Origin: Bacteroidales bacterium
GTDB taxonomy: Bacteria > Bacteroidota > Bacteroidia > Bacteroidales > UBA932
Length of the DNA stretch: 62,510 nucleotides
Assembly (NCBI GenBank): GCA_017477465.1
Contig: JAFUVU010000020.1
Coordinates: 1 to 62,510 of the forward strand
Direction: 5' to 3'
The notes beneath the pieces were generated by a model. That model saw only the letters and a program-made list of their open reading frames with translations, had not been told where the DNA came from and made no database searches. Both the position numbers and the translations under genes were made by a program. Below are positions 43,147 through 52,821 of this stretch, in pieces; positions within the stretch are counted from its first letter, which is position 1, and each line of letters begins with the position of its first letter.

Positions 43147-44693
43147 TTTCTGCGGATTTTTTCAAGGGCGAAGTCCTTTTCTCCAGGGGTGAGGGCGAAG
43201 AGCCAGGTGGTTATGACAACCAGCAGCGTTCCCCCCGCCAGGACTGCAATCAGGCGCCACCATCCGGCGGGAAGCGCCAGATAGATGCCCCATGTGCCGA
43301 TAAAAGACAGAATGCCCACCGGAGCAACGCGCAGAAGCGTTTCCTTGAAGAACATGCCGATGGGGAAGCGGTATGTGCGGCTTCCTACTACAAGCTTCAG
43401 GATGTCAAGGAGCAGATAATCGGCCATCAGCACAAGATACATGCTTGCCGGGGGGCAGCCCAGACGGAACAGCAGCCAGGTCACGGGGAATACCAGCACC
43501 GTGACGCAGGAGTACATGATGTAGAAGCGTTTGATATTGCCCTGGGCTTGGACGAAGGTGGACAGCGGATTGAACGAAATGTCCAGAATCATGCACACCA
43601 GGCCCAGTTTTGTGAACAGGTCTGTCCCTTCGGGGACGAACTTGTCGCCAAGCCAAAGGTGGAGGATGGCATCGGCCTCGAAGAAAAACGGCAGGGAAAG
43701 AGTAAAGCCGATAAGGAAGGCGAACTTGACGCCCTTGCAGACAAGAAGACTGCTATGGGCTATGTTTCCGGAGGCGTAAGACTTTGTGATTTGCGGGTTT
43801 ATGGCAACAATGACGTTGGCAATGAACTGTTTGACCATGTTTTCCGCATTCAGGGCCAGCCCTCGCATTGTGTTGAATACGACGCCGAAGAAATAGTTGA
43901 CCAGCTGCGTCACTCCATGGGCGTTGAGGATGGCGATTCCCTGGCTGAGCCCGTTCCAGCCTGCAAAACCGAACATGGCGCCCACGTATTTGCGCTCCAG
44001 TTTGACGCCTGCCCTGCTTTCCGGGAAATGTGCGCGGCAATAGAGCACGTATGCTGTGCGCACCGCAATGGCAACGACGAGCAGGAGAAGTCCGTAGAAG
44101 ACCAGGCGGTCGAAGGGTGCGTGGAGAATGGCGATTGCCACTCCGAGTTTGAGAAGTCCCTCGGCCATGCCGATGACGGCGTAAACGCCCATCTTCTCAT
44201 GTGCGAAAATGCTGGCGTTGAATGGGATGCTGAGCAGGGTGACAAGGAATGTCCCCAGGGAGAACTGGAAGAGCCAAAGTGCGGCCTCGGTGCGTCCCGG
44301 GGGCAGATTCATCACGTTTTGTACATACCAGATGCCAAGCGGCTCCGCTACCAGCAGCACCGCTGCGCTTATAATCAGCAGAATGCCTTGTGCCGTGGCG
44401 AAGACTTTTCTCATCGCATCGGCATCCGACCTTGCCATTTCTACGGTTAGAAACCGGCTTATCGCTGTGGAAAGGGCGCTTGTGAGAAGCGACATCATGG
44501 AGACGAAACTGCCAACTGTCTCATATACTCCGCGGTCCTCCGTGCCCAGGGCGTTGAGGACTATCCTGGCAGTGAACAGGCTCACGAGCATGAGCACGAA
44601 CATGCGCACATACAGTGCGATACTGTTGCGTGCAATCCTCCGGCTGCTTTCCGATATTCCGCCTTCCTGACTCATAAACGCAAAGATAGGCAT
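43143..44693 (-). CDS. Polysaccharide flippase, Wzx/MATE-like
   Basis: An inner-membrane protein of 516 aa with about 14 predicted helices, of the oligosaccharide-flippase superfamily. Early features are SRRIARNSIALYVRMFVLMLVSLFTARIVLNALGTEDRGVYETVGSFVSM, a typical Wzx-like N-terminus. It presumably exports the lipid-linked repeat unit assembled by the glycosyltransferases on the other strand. The start is back-to-back with the DUF616 gene, 28 nt apart. Confidence 0.88.
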   Translation of the reverse strand: MPIFAFMSQEGGISESSRRIARNSIALYVRMFVLMLVSLFTARIVLNALGTEDRGVYETVGSFVSMMSLLTSALSTAISRFLTVEMARSDADAMRKVFATAQGILLIISAAVLLVAEPLGIWYVQNVMNLPPGRTEAALWLFQFSLGTFLVTLLSIPFNASIFAHEKMGVYAVIGMAEGLLKLGVAIAILHAPFDRLVFYGLLLLVVAIAVRTAYVLYCRAHFPESRAGVKLERKYVGAMFGFAGWNGLSQGIAILNAHGVTQLVNYFFGVVFNTMRGLALNAENMVKQFIANVIVAINPQITKSYASGNIAHSSLLVCKGVKFAFLIGFTLSLPFFFEADAILHLWLGDKFVPEGTDLFTKLGLVCMILDISFNPLSTFVQAQGNIKRFYIMYSCVTVLVFPVTWLLFRLGCPPASMYLVLMADYLLLDILKLVVGSRTYRFPIGMFFKETLLRVAPVGILSFIGTWGIYLALPAGWWRLIAVLAGGTLLVVITTWLFALTPGEKDFALEKIRRK

Positions 44694-44721
44694 TTTAAGA
44701 TTCTTTTGTTAACTTTGTGCA

Positions 44722-45474
44722 GTGAAAAAAGTTATTTATACCGTCCTCACAGGAAATTACGACCATCTGGAACAGCCAAAGGCCGTAGATTCCTCTTACG
44801 ATTATGTCTGTTTTACGGACAAGGCAGGGGAGGACGGTGTATGGCAACTGAGGGAAATTCCTTACCAATCGGAAAGCCCCGTACTTCGCTCACGTTACGC
44901 CAAAATGCATCCGCACGTCCTTTTGCCGGAGTATGATTTTTCGGTCTTTATGGATGCGAATCTTCGCATTCTAAGCCCGGATTTCTACGACAAGGCGGCT
45001 GCGTTCACCGGCAATCTTGGCGTTCTGGAGCATCCTCAAAGGAACTGTGTGTATGAGGAACTTCGCTATTGCTACTTAAAGGAAAAGATAAACACATCCA
45101 CGGCCCTTCGTCAAATTCGGCGGCTAAAGGACATGAATATCCCAAGGCACTACGGCCTTTACGAGTGCAATGTCCTTGCCCGTAGGCATAACGATCCGCA
45201 GGTAGCAGCCTTGGACGAAAAGTGGTGGGAGTATCTTCTTGCCTCTGGAGGGCTCAGGGACCAGCTTTGCTTCACTCCGGCCCTTTATTCGCTTGCCGTA
45301 AAGCCCGATCTTTTCCTCGGCCCCGGCCTCAATGCCCGCAATGTGCCGTTTATCGGCTATACGCTTCATCCATCGGCAAAAGCGGAAAGGATTCCGGGCA
45401 AACTTAACCTGGACAACCTTTGCTATAATCTCCGCCTCCTTTGGCACAAGTTTATGCTCTTATGGTTGAAGTAA
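44722..45474 (+). CDS. DUF616 glycosyltransferase-like protein
   Basis: A 250-aa protein of the DUF616/TOD1-type family, which has a glycosyltransferase fold. It begins KKVIYTVLTGNYDHLEQPK and has YDYVCFTD, SRYAKMHPHVLLPEYDFSVFMDANLRI and HPQRNCVYEE, all family markers. It uses a GTG start at 44722; the box TAACTTTG (44710-44717) is only 4 nt upstream. It overlaps the next gene by 13 nt. Confidence 0.82.
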   Translation: MKKVIYTVLTGNYDHLEQPKAVDSSYDYVCFTDKAGEDGVWQLREIPYQSESPVLRSRYAKMHPHVLLPEYDFSVFMDANLRILSPDFYDKAAAFTGNLGVLEHPQRNCVYEELRYCYLKEKINTSTALRQIRRLKDMNIPRHYGLYECNVLARRHNDPQVAALDEKWWEYLLASGGLRDQLCFTPALYSLAVKPDLFLGPGLNARNVPFIGYTLHPSAKAERIPGKLNLDNLCYNLRLLWHKFMLLWLK

Positions 45475-46394
45475 GCATAGTCATTGTAAGCATGAACCGT
45501 CCGGACATCCTTTTCCCTTGTCTGGACAGCATCCGCAAAAATACAAGTGTTTCATACGAGACGCTGGTAGTGGCCTATCTTTACGCCCCTGATAAGCTTC
45601 AGCTGCTGCGCGAAAACTACCCCTGGGTGAAGGTCATCGTCTCCGATGAAGTGAGGGGCTTTTCGGAAAACAACAACCTGGCCCTCAAAGAATCAGCTGG
45701 CCGGTACTGCTTTGTTGTAAACGACGACACCCTGATGTATATGCCGGTCATTGACAGGCTGGTGGAAGATTTCGCTTCTCTGCCGCTTTCGGCCGCAGCT
45801 ATATCGCCCTGCATCAATTTCCCTTCCGGAAAAGTCCAAACCTGCGGTCGCGCCCCCTGGAATGCCTGGCGCTATGTCCTGCATTATCTGCATCTGGTGG
45901 ATGAGACCAAACCCACCCGCTGGAGCATGCGCAAGGGCGTTTTCCAAACCTGGACGCTTAACGGGGCGTGCTTTCTTGCAAGAAGGGAGGCTTTTGCCAA
46001 AGCCGGCTGGCTGGACGAGCGCTTCTTTTTCACCCCGGAGGATATCGCCCTCGGCCATAAGTTCAACAGTATGGGCCGCACTGTCTGGGTGGACGCATCG
46101 GTAAATATCACGCACCTTGCCGGCGGCTCGGTGTCGATGATGGAAGCTGCGATAAAACCCGCCAGGGTGCGCGGAGCGCTGCTTTTCTATGGAGACGGAA
46201 AATGGCTGAAAACCAATGCCTTGCGTCTTTTTGTCTGGTCCTTCGAATTCCTCAGGGCCTGCCGATATCGTTTTGTGAACCGTCCGGCAGGCAGCCGTGC
46301 CGACATAATGTACCGCACTGCACTCAACGTCATGAAAACCGCTTTCTCCAAAGCGACGCCTAAGGAACTCTTTATCCGCTTCTCCCACTCATGA
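45462..46394 (+). CDS. Family 2 glycosyltransferase
   Basis: A GT-A fold transferase of 310 aa. It starts VEVSIVIVSMNRPDILFPCLDSI and has VSDEVRGFSENNNLALKESAGRYCFVVNDD, in which the final acidic pair stands in for the DxD metal site. WTLNGACFLARREAF...ERFFFTPEDIALGHKFNSMG follows, typical of rhamnosyltransferase-like GT2 enzymes. ATG 45462 is used. It overlaps the next gene by 4 nt. The donor and acceptor are unknown; dTDP-rhamnose is possible given rfbACD elsewhere. Confidence 0.88.
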   Translation: MVEVSIVIVSMNRPDILFPCLDSIRKNTSVSYETLVVAYLYAPDKLQLLRENYPWVKVIVSDEVRGFSENNNLALKESAGRYCFVVNDDTLMYMPVIDRLVEDFASLPLSAAAISPCINFPSGKVQTCGRAPWNAWRYVLHYLHLVDETKPTRWSMRKGVFQTWTLNGACFLARREAFAKAGWLDERFFFTPEDIALGHKFNSMGRTVWVDASVNITHLAGGSVSMMEAAIKPARVRGALLFYGDGKWLKTNALRLFVWSFEFLRACRYRFVNRPAGSRADIMYRTALNVMKTAFSKATPKELFIRFSHS

Positions 46395-47422
46395 AAAAAG
46401 TCATTGTCATAGTAGTGACCTATAATGGCCGACAGTGGCTGGAGCGCTGCCTGAGCTCGGTATGCCCGGTCTCCCAGGGAGAGATGTCGGGGAATGTCGT
46501 TTCGAGCGGGGCGGAAGGCGGAATAGAGACATCTCTCTTCGTTGTGGACAACGATTCCACCGACGGCAGTGCCGATTTCGTGGCTTCGCATTTTCCCCAG
46601 GCAAAGTTGGTCCGAAGTGCGGAGAACCTGTTATTCTCGGCCGCCAACAATTTGGGCTTTGAGTACGCATTGAAAAAGGGCTTCGATTACGTATATCTGC
46701 TGAATCAGGATGCCTGGCTTGCCCCGGGTGCCCTTGAGACATTGGTGGCATCGGCAGAGCTGCATCCGGAATATGCCGTCCTAAGTCCACTTCAGATGAC
46801 GGACGCTTACAAATCCCTTGACCCCCAATTCGCCAAGTTGTTCGGCTCCGGAGAGGTATTCTCTTCGCAAACCTGTGGCCACCCTCGGCCACATAAGAGG
46901 GAGGGGCCCACAGTAACTGGCGAGGAGGACTTGTCCGGCTTAGCAGGACGCGATGGGAGGGGCCGGAGCGAAGCGGAGGCGGTTTGCGAAGAGAATACCT
47001 CTCCGGAGCCGATGAGCGTAAAGCGGGTAATGGCGGCCCATTGGCTGGTGCCTTGCGCAGCGCTTAAGAAAATCGGCCTGTTTGAGGAAAAACTCTTTCC
47101 TCTCTATGGCCAGGACGACGACTGGTGCAACAGGGCGCGTTATCATGGCTTCAAGATAGGAATCGTTCCTTCTGCCCGTGCAGTACACGACAGGGCGGAA
47201 AGGAAAGAGTCTAAGGAAAAGATTGTCAAGCGTAATTATTATACCGGATCGCTCGTCAGACTTTGCGACCAGAACCGTCCCCTGTGGGAGCGTTTCCTGT
47301 ATGTCTGCGCATTCACGCTTGTAAAGGGCATAAAGTACCGCAGCCTGCTGTCGCTCAAGTATTTCCGCAATATTTGCCGACAGCTTCCGGCAGTGCGTGC
47401 ACATAGGCTTGAATATCGTTGA
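46391..47422 (+). CDS. Family 2 glycosyltransferase with inverted-repeat insertion
   Basis: A GT2 enzyme of 343 aa. It starts KKVIVIVVTYNGRQWLERCL and has VVDNDSTDGSADFVASHFP, ENLLFSAANNLGFEYALKKGFDYVYLLNQDAW and the acceptor-side GLFEEKLFPLYGQDDDWCNRARYHG. Residues about 151-208 (codons 46842-47012) are an insertion bounded by a perfect 32-bp inverted repeat. It is in frame and rich in Gly, Arg and Glu. The flanking GT sequence reads continuously on both sides. It is last in the glycan cluster; secA follows from its own promoter. Confidence 0.87.
   Translation: MKKVIVIVVTYNGRQWLERCLSSVCPVSQGEMSGNVVSSGAEGGIETSLFVVDNDSTDGSADFVASHFPQAKLVRSAENLLFSAANNLGFEYALKKGFDYVYLLNQDAWLAPGALETLVASAELHPEYAVLSPLQMTDAYKSLDPQFAKLFGSGEVFSSQTCGHPRPHKREGPTVTGEEDLSGLAGRDGRGRSEAEAVCEENTSPEPMSVKRVMAAHWLVPCAALKKIGLFEEKLFPLYGQDDDWCNRARYHGFKIGIVPSARAVHDRAERKESKEKIVKRNYYTGSLVRLCDQNRPLWERFLYVCAFTLVKGIKYRSLLSLKYFRNICRQLPAVRAHRLEYR
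46842..47012. repeat. 32-bp perfect inverted repeat inside a glycosyltransferase gene
   Basis: Arms 46842-46873 and 46981-47012 are exact reverse complements (left arm begins TCGGCTCCGGAGAGG). They flank 107 nt that contain a further short stem GTGGCC/GGCCAC (about 46875-46892). The whole 171-nt element is in frame with the glycosyltransferase and has no stop codon. Confidence 0.85.
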
Positions 47423-47514
47423 ACTGTCAGTTTGTCAGCCCTTGTCCGGGGAATGATATTTGTATAATCCAAGCAAAGTTTGTAACTTTGTAAGATTAAC
47501 GAAAATAGCATTTT

Positions 47515-50500
47515 ATGGCAATAGGTGACGTACTGAAAAAGATCTTCGGCTCCAAGAGCGACAGGGACATGAAAGTCCTGCGTCCGGTCCTGGATAAAAT
47601 CCTGAAGCTTTATCCCGATATAGACAAACTCTCCAACGACGAGCTCCGTGCCCACAGCCAGGCCCTTCGTGAAAAGATAGCCGCGGTAGAAAAACCTTTC
47701 GAAGACCGCATAGCGGAAATCAAGCAGCAGCTGGAAGGAGATATCCCCATTGAAGAGAAGGAAGCCCTAGCAACAGAGAGCGACAAACTGGTCAAAGACG
47801 AAGACCAGGCCATCGAAGTAATTCTGAATGAACTTCTTCCGGAAGCATTCGCCATCATGAAGTCCACCGCAAGACGTTTTGCTCAGAATGAGAACGTGGT
47901 GGTTACTGCAAGTGAGTTTGACAAGAAGCTCGCTGCAGAAGGACGCGACTTTGTGGAGATTGCCGGTCAAGCCGGCAATGACGGAGTGGTTGGCAATGAC
48001 GGTAGCGTTAAGGCTATATGGCACAACCATTGGCTGGCCGGCGGCAATGAGATAACCTGGGACATGGTCCATTACGACGTGCAGCTCATCGGCGGCATAG
48101 TCCTCAACGGCGGCGTCAAAACCAACAAGGACCAGCGTGGCATGATTGCGGAAATGGCAACGGGTGAGGGTAAGACCCTCGTCGCCACTCTGCCCGTATT
48201 CCTGAATGCCCTCGCCGGAAAAGGCGTACACGTCGTCACGGTGAACGATTACCTGTCAAAGCGTGACTCGGAATGGATGGGCCCCATCTACATGTTCCAT
48301 GGCCTCAGCGTGGACTGCATCGACAAGCATCAGCCCAACTCCGACGCCCGCCGCAGAGCCTACGAATGCGACATCACCTTCGGCACGAACAACGAGTTCG
48401 GCTTCGACTACCTGAGGGACAACATGTGCGCCAGAGTCACCGACCTTGTCCAGCGCAAACACCACTACGCAATAGTTGACGAGGTTGACTCCGTCCTGAT
48501 CGACGACGCCCGTACCCCTCTGATCATCTCCGGCCCCATGGAAAAGGCCTCCGGGGACGAGCAGTTCATGGAATATCGGCCCTATGTGGAGAATCTTTAC
48601 AATAAGCAGCGCGCCCTTGTAAACCAGACGCTTAACGAATCCAAGCGCCTTATCGCCGCAGGCAATGAAAAGGACGGCGGCCTGCTCCTGTACAGGTGCT
48701 ATAAGGGTCTGCCCAAGTACCAGCCTCTAATCAAGTTCCTGTCGGAACCGGGCATGAAGCAGCTGATGCAGAAGACAGAAGCATACTACATGCAGGACAA
48801 CGAGCGTGAAATGCCCACAGTCACCGACGAGCTCTACTTCGTCATCAACGAGGTGCTCAACACTGTAGATATGACCGACAAGGGTCACGACACCCTCGCC
48901 GGCAGCGTTTCCGACCCCAACTTCTTCGTCCTCCCGGACATGGGCGCCTCAATAGCGGAGATTACCAACGACCTTAGCCTCAGCCCCGCAGAAAAGGCCG
49001 AGAAGAAAGACGCCCTAATGGAGGACTTCTCCCTCAAGAGCGAGCGTGTACATACTGTAATTCAGCTCCTTAAGGCATACGCAATGTTCACAAAGGACAT
49101 CGACTATGTGATTGTCGATAACAAAGTGAAGATTGTGGACGAATCCACCGGCCGTATCATGGAAGGCCGACGCTGGAGCGACGGTCTGCACCAGGCCGTG
49201 GAAGCCAAGGAAAACGTGAAGGTGGAAGCTGCAACGCAGACCTTCGCCACCATCACCCTGCAGAACTACTTCCGTATGTACCACAAGCTTGCAGGTATGA
49301 CAGGTACGGCAGAAACCGAGGCAGGTGAGTTCTGGGATATCTACAAACTGGATGTGGTGGTAATCCCTACCAACCGTCCCGTAATCCGCGACGACCAGAA
49401 CGACATAATCTACAAGACCAAGAAGGCCAAGTTCAACGCAGTTATCGACAAGGTTGTGGAGTTGTCCAATGCAGGACGTCCGGTCCTTGTAGGTACAACC
49501 GACGTGGAAACCTCCGAGCTGCTTGCCCGCATGATGCGCATCCGCGGTATCACCGCTAATGTGCTTAATGCAAAAGAGCATGCCCGCGAGGCGGAAATCG
49601 TCGCCCAGGCAGGTCAGAGCGGCCGCGTAACCATCGCTACCAACATGGCAGGCCGTGGTACCGATATCAAGCTGAGCCCGGAAGTGAAGGCCGCGGGCGG
49701 TCTGGCAATCATCGGCACGACAAGGCATGACAGCCGCCGTGTGGACCGTCAGCTGCGTGGCCGTGCAGGACGTCAGGGCGACCCCGGAAGCTCATGCTTC
49801 TACATTTCCCTGGAAGACGACCTTATGCGTAAATTCGGCTCCGAGCGTATCGCCGGCGTCGTTGACAAGCTCGGTATGGCCGAAGATGAGGCCCTGGTCA
49901 GCGGAATGCTCTCCAAGAGTATCGAAAACGCACAGAAACGTGTGGAAGAGAACCACTTCGGCTGGCGTAAACGCACCCTCGAATACGACGACGTGATGAA
50001 CTACCAGCGTGAAGCCGTGTACGCCCGCCGTCGCAACGCCCTTTCCGGCGAAAGGATCGAGATTGACATCCAGAACATGATGACCGACACCGCCTCCATC
50101 CTTGCCAGGCAGTCGGAAGGCATGAGCTATCAGGAGTTCGAGGAATACATCATCGGCAAGTTGTCCATCGACCTTGGCTTCGACGAGGAATTCTTCTCCC
50201 ATGCAAAGGCCGAAGACATTGCCGAAAAGCTGTCGGCCCACATGAAGGAAGTTTACGAGCGCCGTATGAACGCCATGGTGGAAAAGGTGAATCCCGTCAT
50301 CAAGACCGTCTATGAGAAACAAGGCTCGATGTACGAGAATATCGCCATTCCCATCACCAATGGCAAACGTCAGCTTACCCTGTCGGTCAATCTGAAAAAG
50401 GCCTATGAGACCGAAAGCCGTGAGATTGCCAAAGCCCTCAGCCGCAATATCCTGCTTTATTATATCGACGATTACTGGAAGCAGCATCTGCGCGACATGG

Positions 50501-50868
50501 ACGACCTTCGCCAAAGCGTCCAGAATGCCGCGTACGAGCAAAAAGACCCTCTGGTGGTGTACAAGCTCGAAAGCTACAACCTGTTCACCGACATGCTCGA
50601 AAAGCTTAACGAAGAGGTGCTCACCTTCCTGCTCCGCGCATTCATACCGCTCCGCGACGCTTCCGACGCCCGCGAAGCACGCCCGGCCACTCAGCCTAAC
50701 CGGAATATGCAGCAGATGCGCACCAACGACCCTTCCCAGCTCTCCACCAACGGTGAGCAGAAGAGTCGCATGCCTGTCCGGGTGGACAAACATGTAGGCC
50801 GAAATGATCCCTGCCCCTGCGGCAGCGGTCTCAAGTACAAGAACTGTCACGGTAAAGGAATCGCTTAA
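47515..50868 (+). CDS. secA: Preprotein translocase ATPase SecA
   Basis: The motor that drives unfolded proteins through SecYEG. The 1117-aa protein has Walker [28 protein letters not shown], the preprotein-binding region, [16 protein letters not shown] and [13 protein letters not shown], and a C-terminal zinc site [14 protein letters not shown]. The length is typical of Bacteroidetes SecA. Near residues 149-163 it has an extra segment with [13 protein letters not shown] (codons 47959-48008) derived from a palindromic repeat, just before the conserved [20 protein letters not shown]. Promoter TAACTTTG is at 47483-47490. Confidence 0.97.
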   Translation: MAIGDVLKKIFGSKSDRDMKVLRPVLDKILKLYPDIDKLSNDELRAHSQALREKIAAVEKPFEDRIAEIKQQLEGDIPIEEKEALATESDKLVKDEDQAIEVILNELLPEAFAIMKSTARRFAQNENVVVTASEFDKKLAAEGRDFVEIAGQAGNDGVVGNDGSVKAIWHNHWLAGGNEITWDMVHYDVQLIGGIVLNGGVKTNKDQRGMIAEMATGEGKTLVATLPVFLNALAGKGVHVVTVNDYLSKRDSEWMGPIYMFHGLSVDCIDKHQPNSDARRRAYECDITFGTNNEFGFDYLRDNMCARVTDLVQRKHHYAIVDEVDSVLIDDARTPLIISGPMEKASGDEQFMEYRPYVENLYNKQRALVNQTLNESKRLIAAGNEKDGGLLLYRCYKGLPKYQPLIKFLSEPGMKQLMQKTEAYYMQDNEREMPTVTDELYFVINEVLNTVDMTDKGHDTLAGSVSDPNFFVLPDMGASIAEITNDLSLSPAEKAEKKDALMEDFSLKSERVHTVIQLLKAYAMFTKDIDYVIVDNKVKIVDESTGRIMEGRRWSDGLHQAVEAKENVKVEAATQTFATITLQNYFRMYHKLAGMTGTAETEAGEFWDIYKLDVVVIPTNRPVIRDDQNDIIYKTKKAKFNAVIDKVVELSNAGRPVLVGTTDVETSELLARMMRIRGITANVLNAKEHAREAEIVAQAGQSGRVTIATNMAGRGTDIKLSPEVKAAGGLAIIGTTRHDSRRVDRQLRGRAGRQGDPGSSCFYISLEDDLMRKFGSERIAGVVDKLGMAEDEALVSGMLSKSIENAQKRVEENHFGWRKRTLEYDDVMNYQREAVYARRRNALSGERIEIDIQNMMTDTASILARQSEGMSYQEFEEYIIGKLSIDLGFDEEFFSHAKAEDIAEKLSAHMKEVYERRMNAMVEKVNPVIKTVYEKQGSMYENIAIPITNGKRQLTLSVNLKKAYETESREIAKALSRNILLYYIDDYWKQHLRDMDDLRQSVQNAAYEQKDPLVVYKLESYNLFTDMLEKLNEEVLTFLLRAFIPLRDASDAREARPATQPNRNMQQMRTNDPSQLSTNGEQKSRMPVRVDKHVGRNDPCPCGSGLKYKNCHGKGIA
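47959..48002 (+). repeat. In-frame palindromic repeat inside secA
   Basis: ATTGCCGG-TCAAG-CCGGCAAT (47959-47979) is followed by a directly repeated GGCAATGACGG (47974-47984, 47992-48002). Its loop and right flank are the same as the first unit in uvrA (5869-5889). It adds about 15 residues. Confidence 0.75.
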
Positions 50869-50871
50869 GTT

Positions 50872-51261
50872 ATGGCAACAAAAATGGAAAACAGCGTGAA
50901 TGTTAACGACGTAAGCCGCATCAGCGCCGGCACAAGCGTCAAAGGTGAAATAACCACTCCCGGGGATCTGCGTATCGACGGAAGTTTCGAAGGCACGGTA
51001 CGTTCCGAGGGCCGCGTAGTGGTAGGGGAGAAGGCTACGGTAAAAGGCAATATCTTCTGCCAGAACATGGATTTCTGCGGCACCATGACCGGGAATTTCT
51101 ATGTCAAGGACACCCTTTCGCTGAAAAGCGGCTGCAAAGTTGACGGCGACCTTCACATAAAACGCCTTCAGGTAGAGCTTGATGCCCAGTTCAACGGCAA
51201 TTGCCGCATGATTGACGAAACCCAGTTCGAAGCTCTGTCCGGAACAGCAGAAGAAGCCTGA
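50872..51261 (+). CDS. Bactofilin family cytoskeletal protein
   Basis: A polymer-forming bactofilin of 129 aa. The central beta-helix repeats read SRISAGTSVKGEITTPGDLRIDGSFEGTVRSEGRVVVGEKATVKGN, with short polar tails at both ends, as in the family. It may organise cell-envelope or wall enzymes. It starts 3 nt after the secA stop, so it is likely co-transcribed, an uncommon pairing. Confidence 0.9.
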   Translation: MATKMENSVNVNDVSRISAGTSVKGEITTPGDLRIDGSFEGTVRSEGRVVVGEKATVKGNIFCQNMDFCGTMTGNFYVKDTLSLKSGCKVDGDLHIKRLQVELDAQFNGNCRMIDETQFEALSGTAEEA

Positions 51262-51318
51262 GCCTGCCTGTTGATAAGTCCTGTTGATAACTTTTTTTGA
51301 AAACTAAGGGCTGGTAGG

Positions 51319-51350
51319 TTTGTTTTAAAATTTTTTATTATCTATCTTTG
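51319..51350 (+). promoter_or_regulatory. Promoter of the nucleobase-uptake operon
   Basis: TTTG (51319-51322), 20 nt and TATCTTTG (51343-51350). It is followed by a 50-nt leader before ATG 51408, in which I see no clear riboswitch fold. Confidence 0.65.
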
Positions 51351-51407
51351 TTTGGTCATAATGGGCCTGAAGGGTAGATAATACATTTTTTTCAAACCTA
51401 TATAGTT

Positions 51408-52760
51408 ATGACAAAAGCACAGCAAGGTATCTACGATGCCCGCACATTAGGCACGGGCAAGATGCTTACCCTCGGTCTCCAGCACATGTTTGCCATGTTC
51501 GGAGCCACGGTCCTGGTCCCTGTTATCACAGGTCTTTCGATGAGTGCCACCTTACTTTTCGCAGGTTTGGGCACTCTTATTTTTCACCTTCTCACCAAGA
51601 TGCGGGTCCCGGCGTTCCTCGGATCGTCATTCGCTTTCCTGGGCGGGTATGCTGCAGTTGTCTCGATGGGGGCACAGCAAGGCCTCAGCGCTCAGGAATC
51701 TCTACCTTATGCCTGCATCGGAGTCTTTTCGGCAGGCATTATTTATTTCATCCTGGCGGGGCTCATCGCTGCGTTCGGGGCAAAGAAGGTGATGCGCTTC
51801 TTCCCTCCCATCGTGACAGGGCCGATTATTATCGCCATCGGCCTCACCTTGTCGGGAAGCGCTATCCAGAACTGTAACAACAACTGGTGGATCGCCTTGC
51901 TGGCCATTGCAATTATCATCGTTTGCAACATCTGGGGCAAGGGGATGATCCGTATCATTCCTATTCTGCTGGGTGTCCTGGGCTCCTATCTCGTGGCAGC
52001 CTGCTTTGGACTCTGTGATTTCACCGCTGTGAAGGATGCCGCATGGATTGGTGTTCCTTTCCACTGGGAGAACACTGCGTTCCACGTATTTGCAAATCCT
52101 AATTGGGGACTCGTTGTGAGTGCCATTATCGCCATAGTGCCGATTTCTCTAGCGACCATGATGGAGCATATCGGCGACATGTGCGCCATTTCCTCCACCA
52201 CTGAAATCAACTATCTGGAGGATCCGGGCCTTCACCGCACGCTGATGGGCGACGGCCTTGCCACAATGCTCGCTTCTCTGTTCGGCGCTCCTGCAAATAC
52301 CACCTACGGTGAGAATACGGGCGTTCTGAACCTCACCAAGGTTTACGATCCCAGAGTAATCCGCATTGCTGCGATTTTCGCCATCATCCTCAGTTTCTGT
52401 CCTAAGTTCAGCGCTCTTATCGCCTGCATGCCTGCAGCTACTATCGGAGGTGTTTCGCTGGTGCTTTACGGTATGATATCGGCAGTGGGTGTGCGAAATA
52501 TCGTTGAAAATCAGGTGGATTTCACCAAGAGCCGCAATGTGCTTGTAGCCGCCTTGATACTTGTGCTTGCCATCGGCATCAAATACGGCGCCGGCGATGC
52601 CATCGACCTTGGCTTCACCAAACTCAGCGGCCTTGCCGTAGCGGCCCTGGTCGGTGTTATACTGAATGCGGTATTGCCTGGCAAAGACTATGAGTTCGGT
52701 GCCAATCCAAGCGGGGATAAGGCAGTGGACTTTGAAATCAACCCTTCACTCAGAAAATAA
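51408..52760 (+). CDS. uraA: Uracil permease, NCS2 family
   Basis: A proton-coupled inner-membrane uracil importer. The 450-aa protein has 14 helices with the NCS2 signatures LGLQHMFAMFGATVLVPVITGLS at the start, IVPISLATMMEHIGDMCAISS and GAPANTTYGENTGVL. It is the first gene of a three-gene unit with a DUF5020 outer-membrane protein and an AzgA-like purine permease, so the operon probably handles uptake of several nucleobases. Confidence 0.93.
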   Translation: MTKAQQGIYDARTLGTGKMLTLGLQHMFAMFGATVLVPVITGLSMSATLLFAGLGTLIFHLLTKMRVPAFLGSSFAFLGGYAAVVSMGAQQGLSAQESLPYACIGVFSAGIIYFILAGLIAAFGAKKVMRFFPPIVTGPIIIAIGLTLSGSAIQNCNNNWWIALLAIAIIIVCNIWGKGMIRIIPILLGVLGSYLVAACFGLCDFTAVKDAAWIGVPFHWENTAFHVFANPNWGLVVSAIIAIVPISLATMMEHIGDMCAISSTTEINYLEDPGLHRTLMGDGLATMLASLFGAPANTTYGENTGVLNLTKVYDPRVIRIAAIFAIILSFCPKFSALIACMPAATIGGVSLVLYGMISAVGVRNIVENQVDFTKSRNVLVAALILVLAIGIKYGAGDAIDLGFTKLSGLAVAALVGVILNAVLPGKDYEFGANPSGDKAVDFEINPSLRK

Positions 52761-52765
52761 GCATA

Positions 52766-52788
52766 CACCCGGTCCTACAGGCCGGGTG
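52766..52788 (+). terminator. Hairpin between uraA and the DUF5020 gene
   Basis: CACCCGG (52766-52772) and CCGGGTG (52782-52788) form a 7-bp stem without a proper T-run. It may attenuate or protect the upstream mRNA end rather than end transcription. Confidence 0.4.
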
Positions 52789-52821
52789 CAACATTTATAA
52801 CCAACTCATAAACTACGCTTT

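Noticed and set aside
49792-51156. Minus-strand ORF opposite secA and the bactofilin
   Set aside because: Shadow of two well-supported genes.
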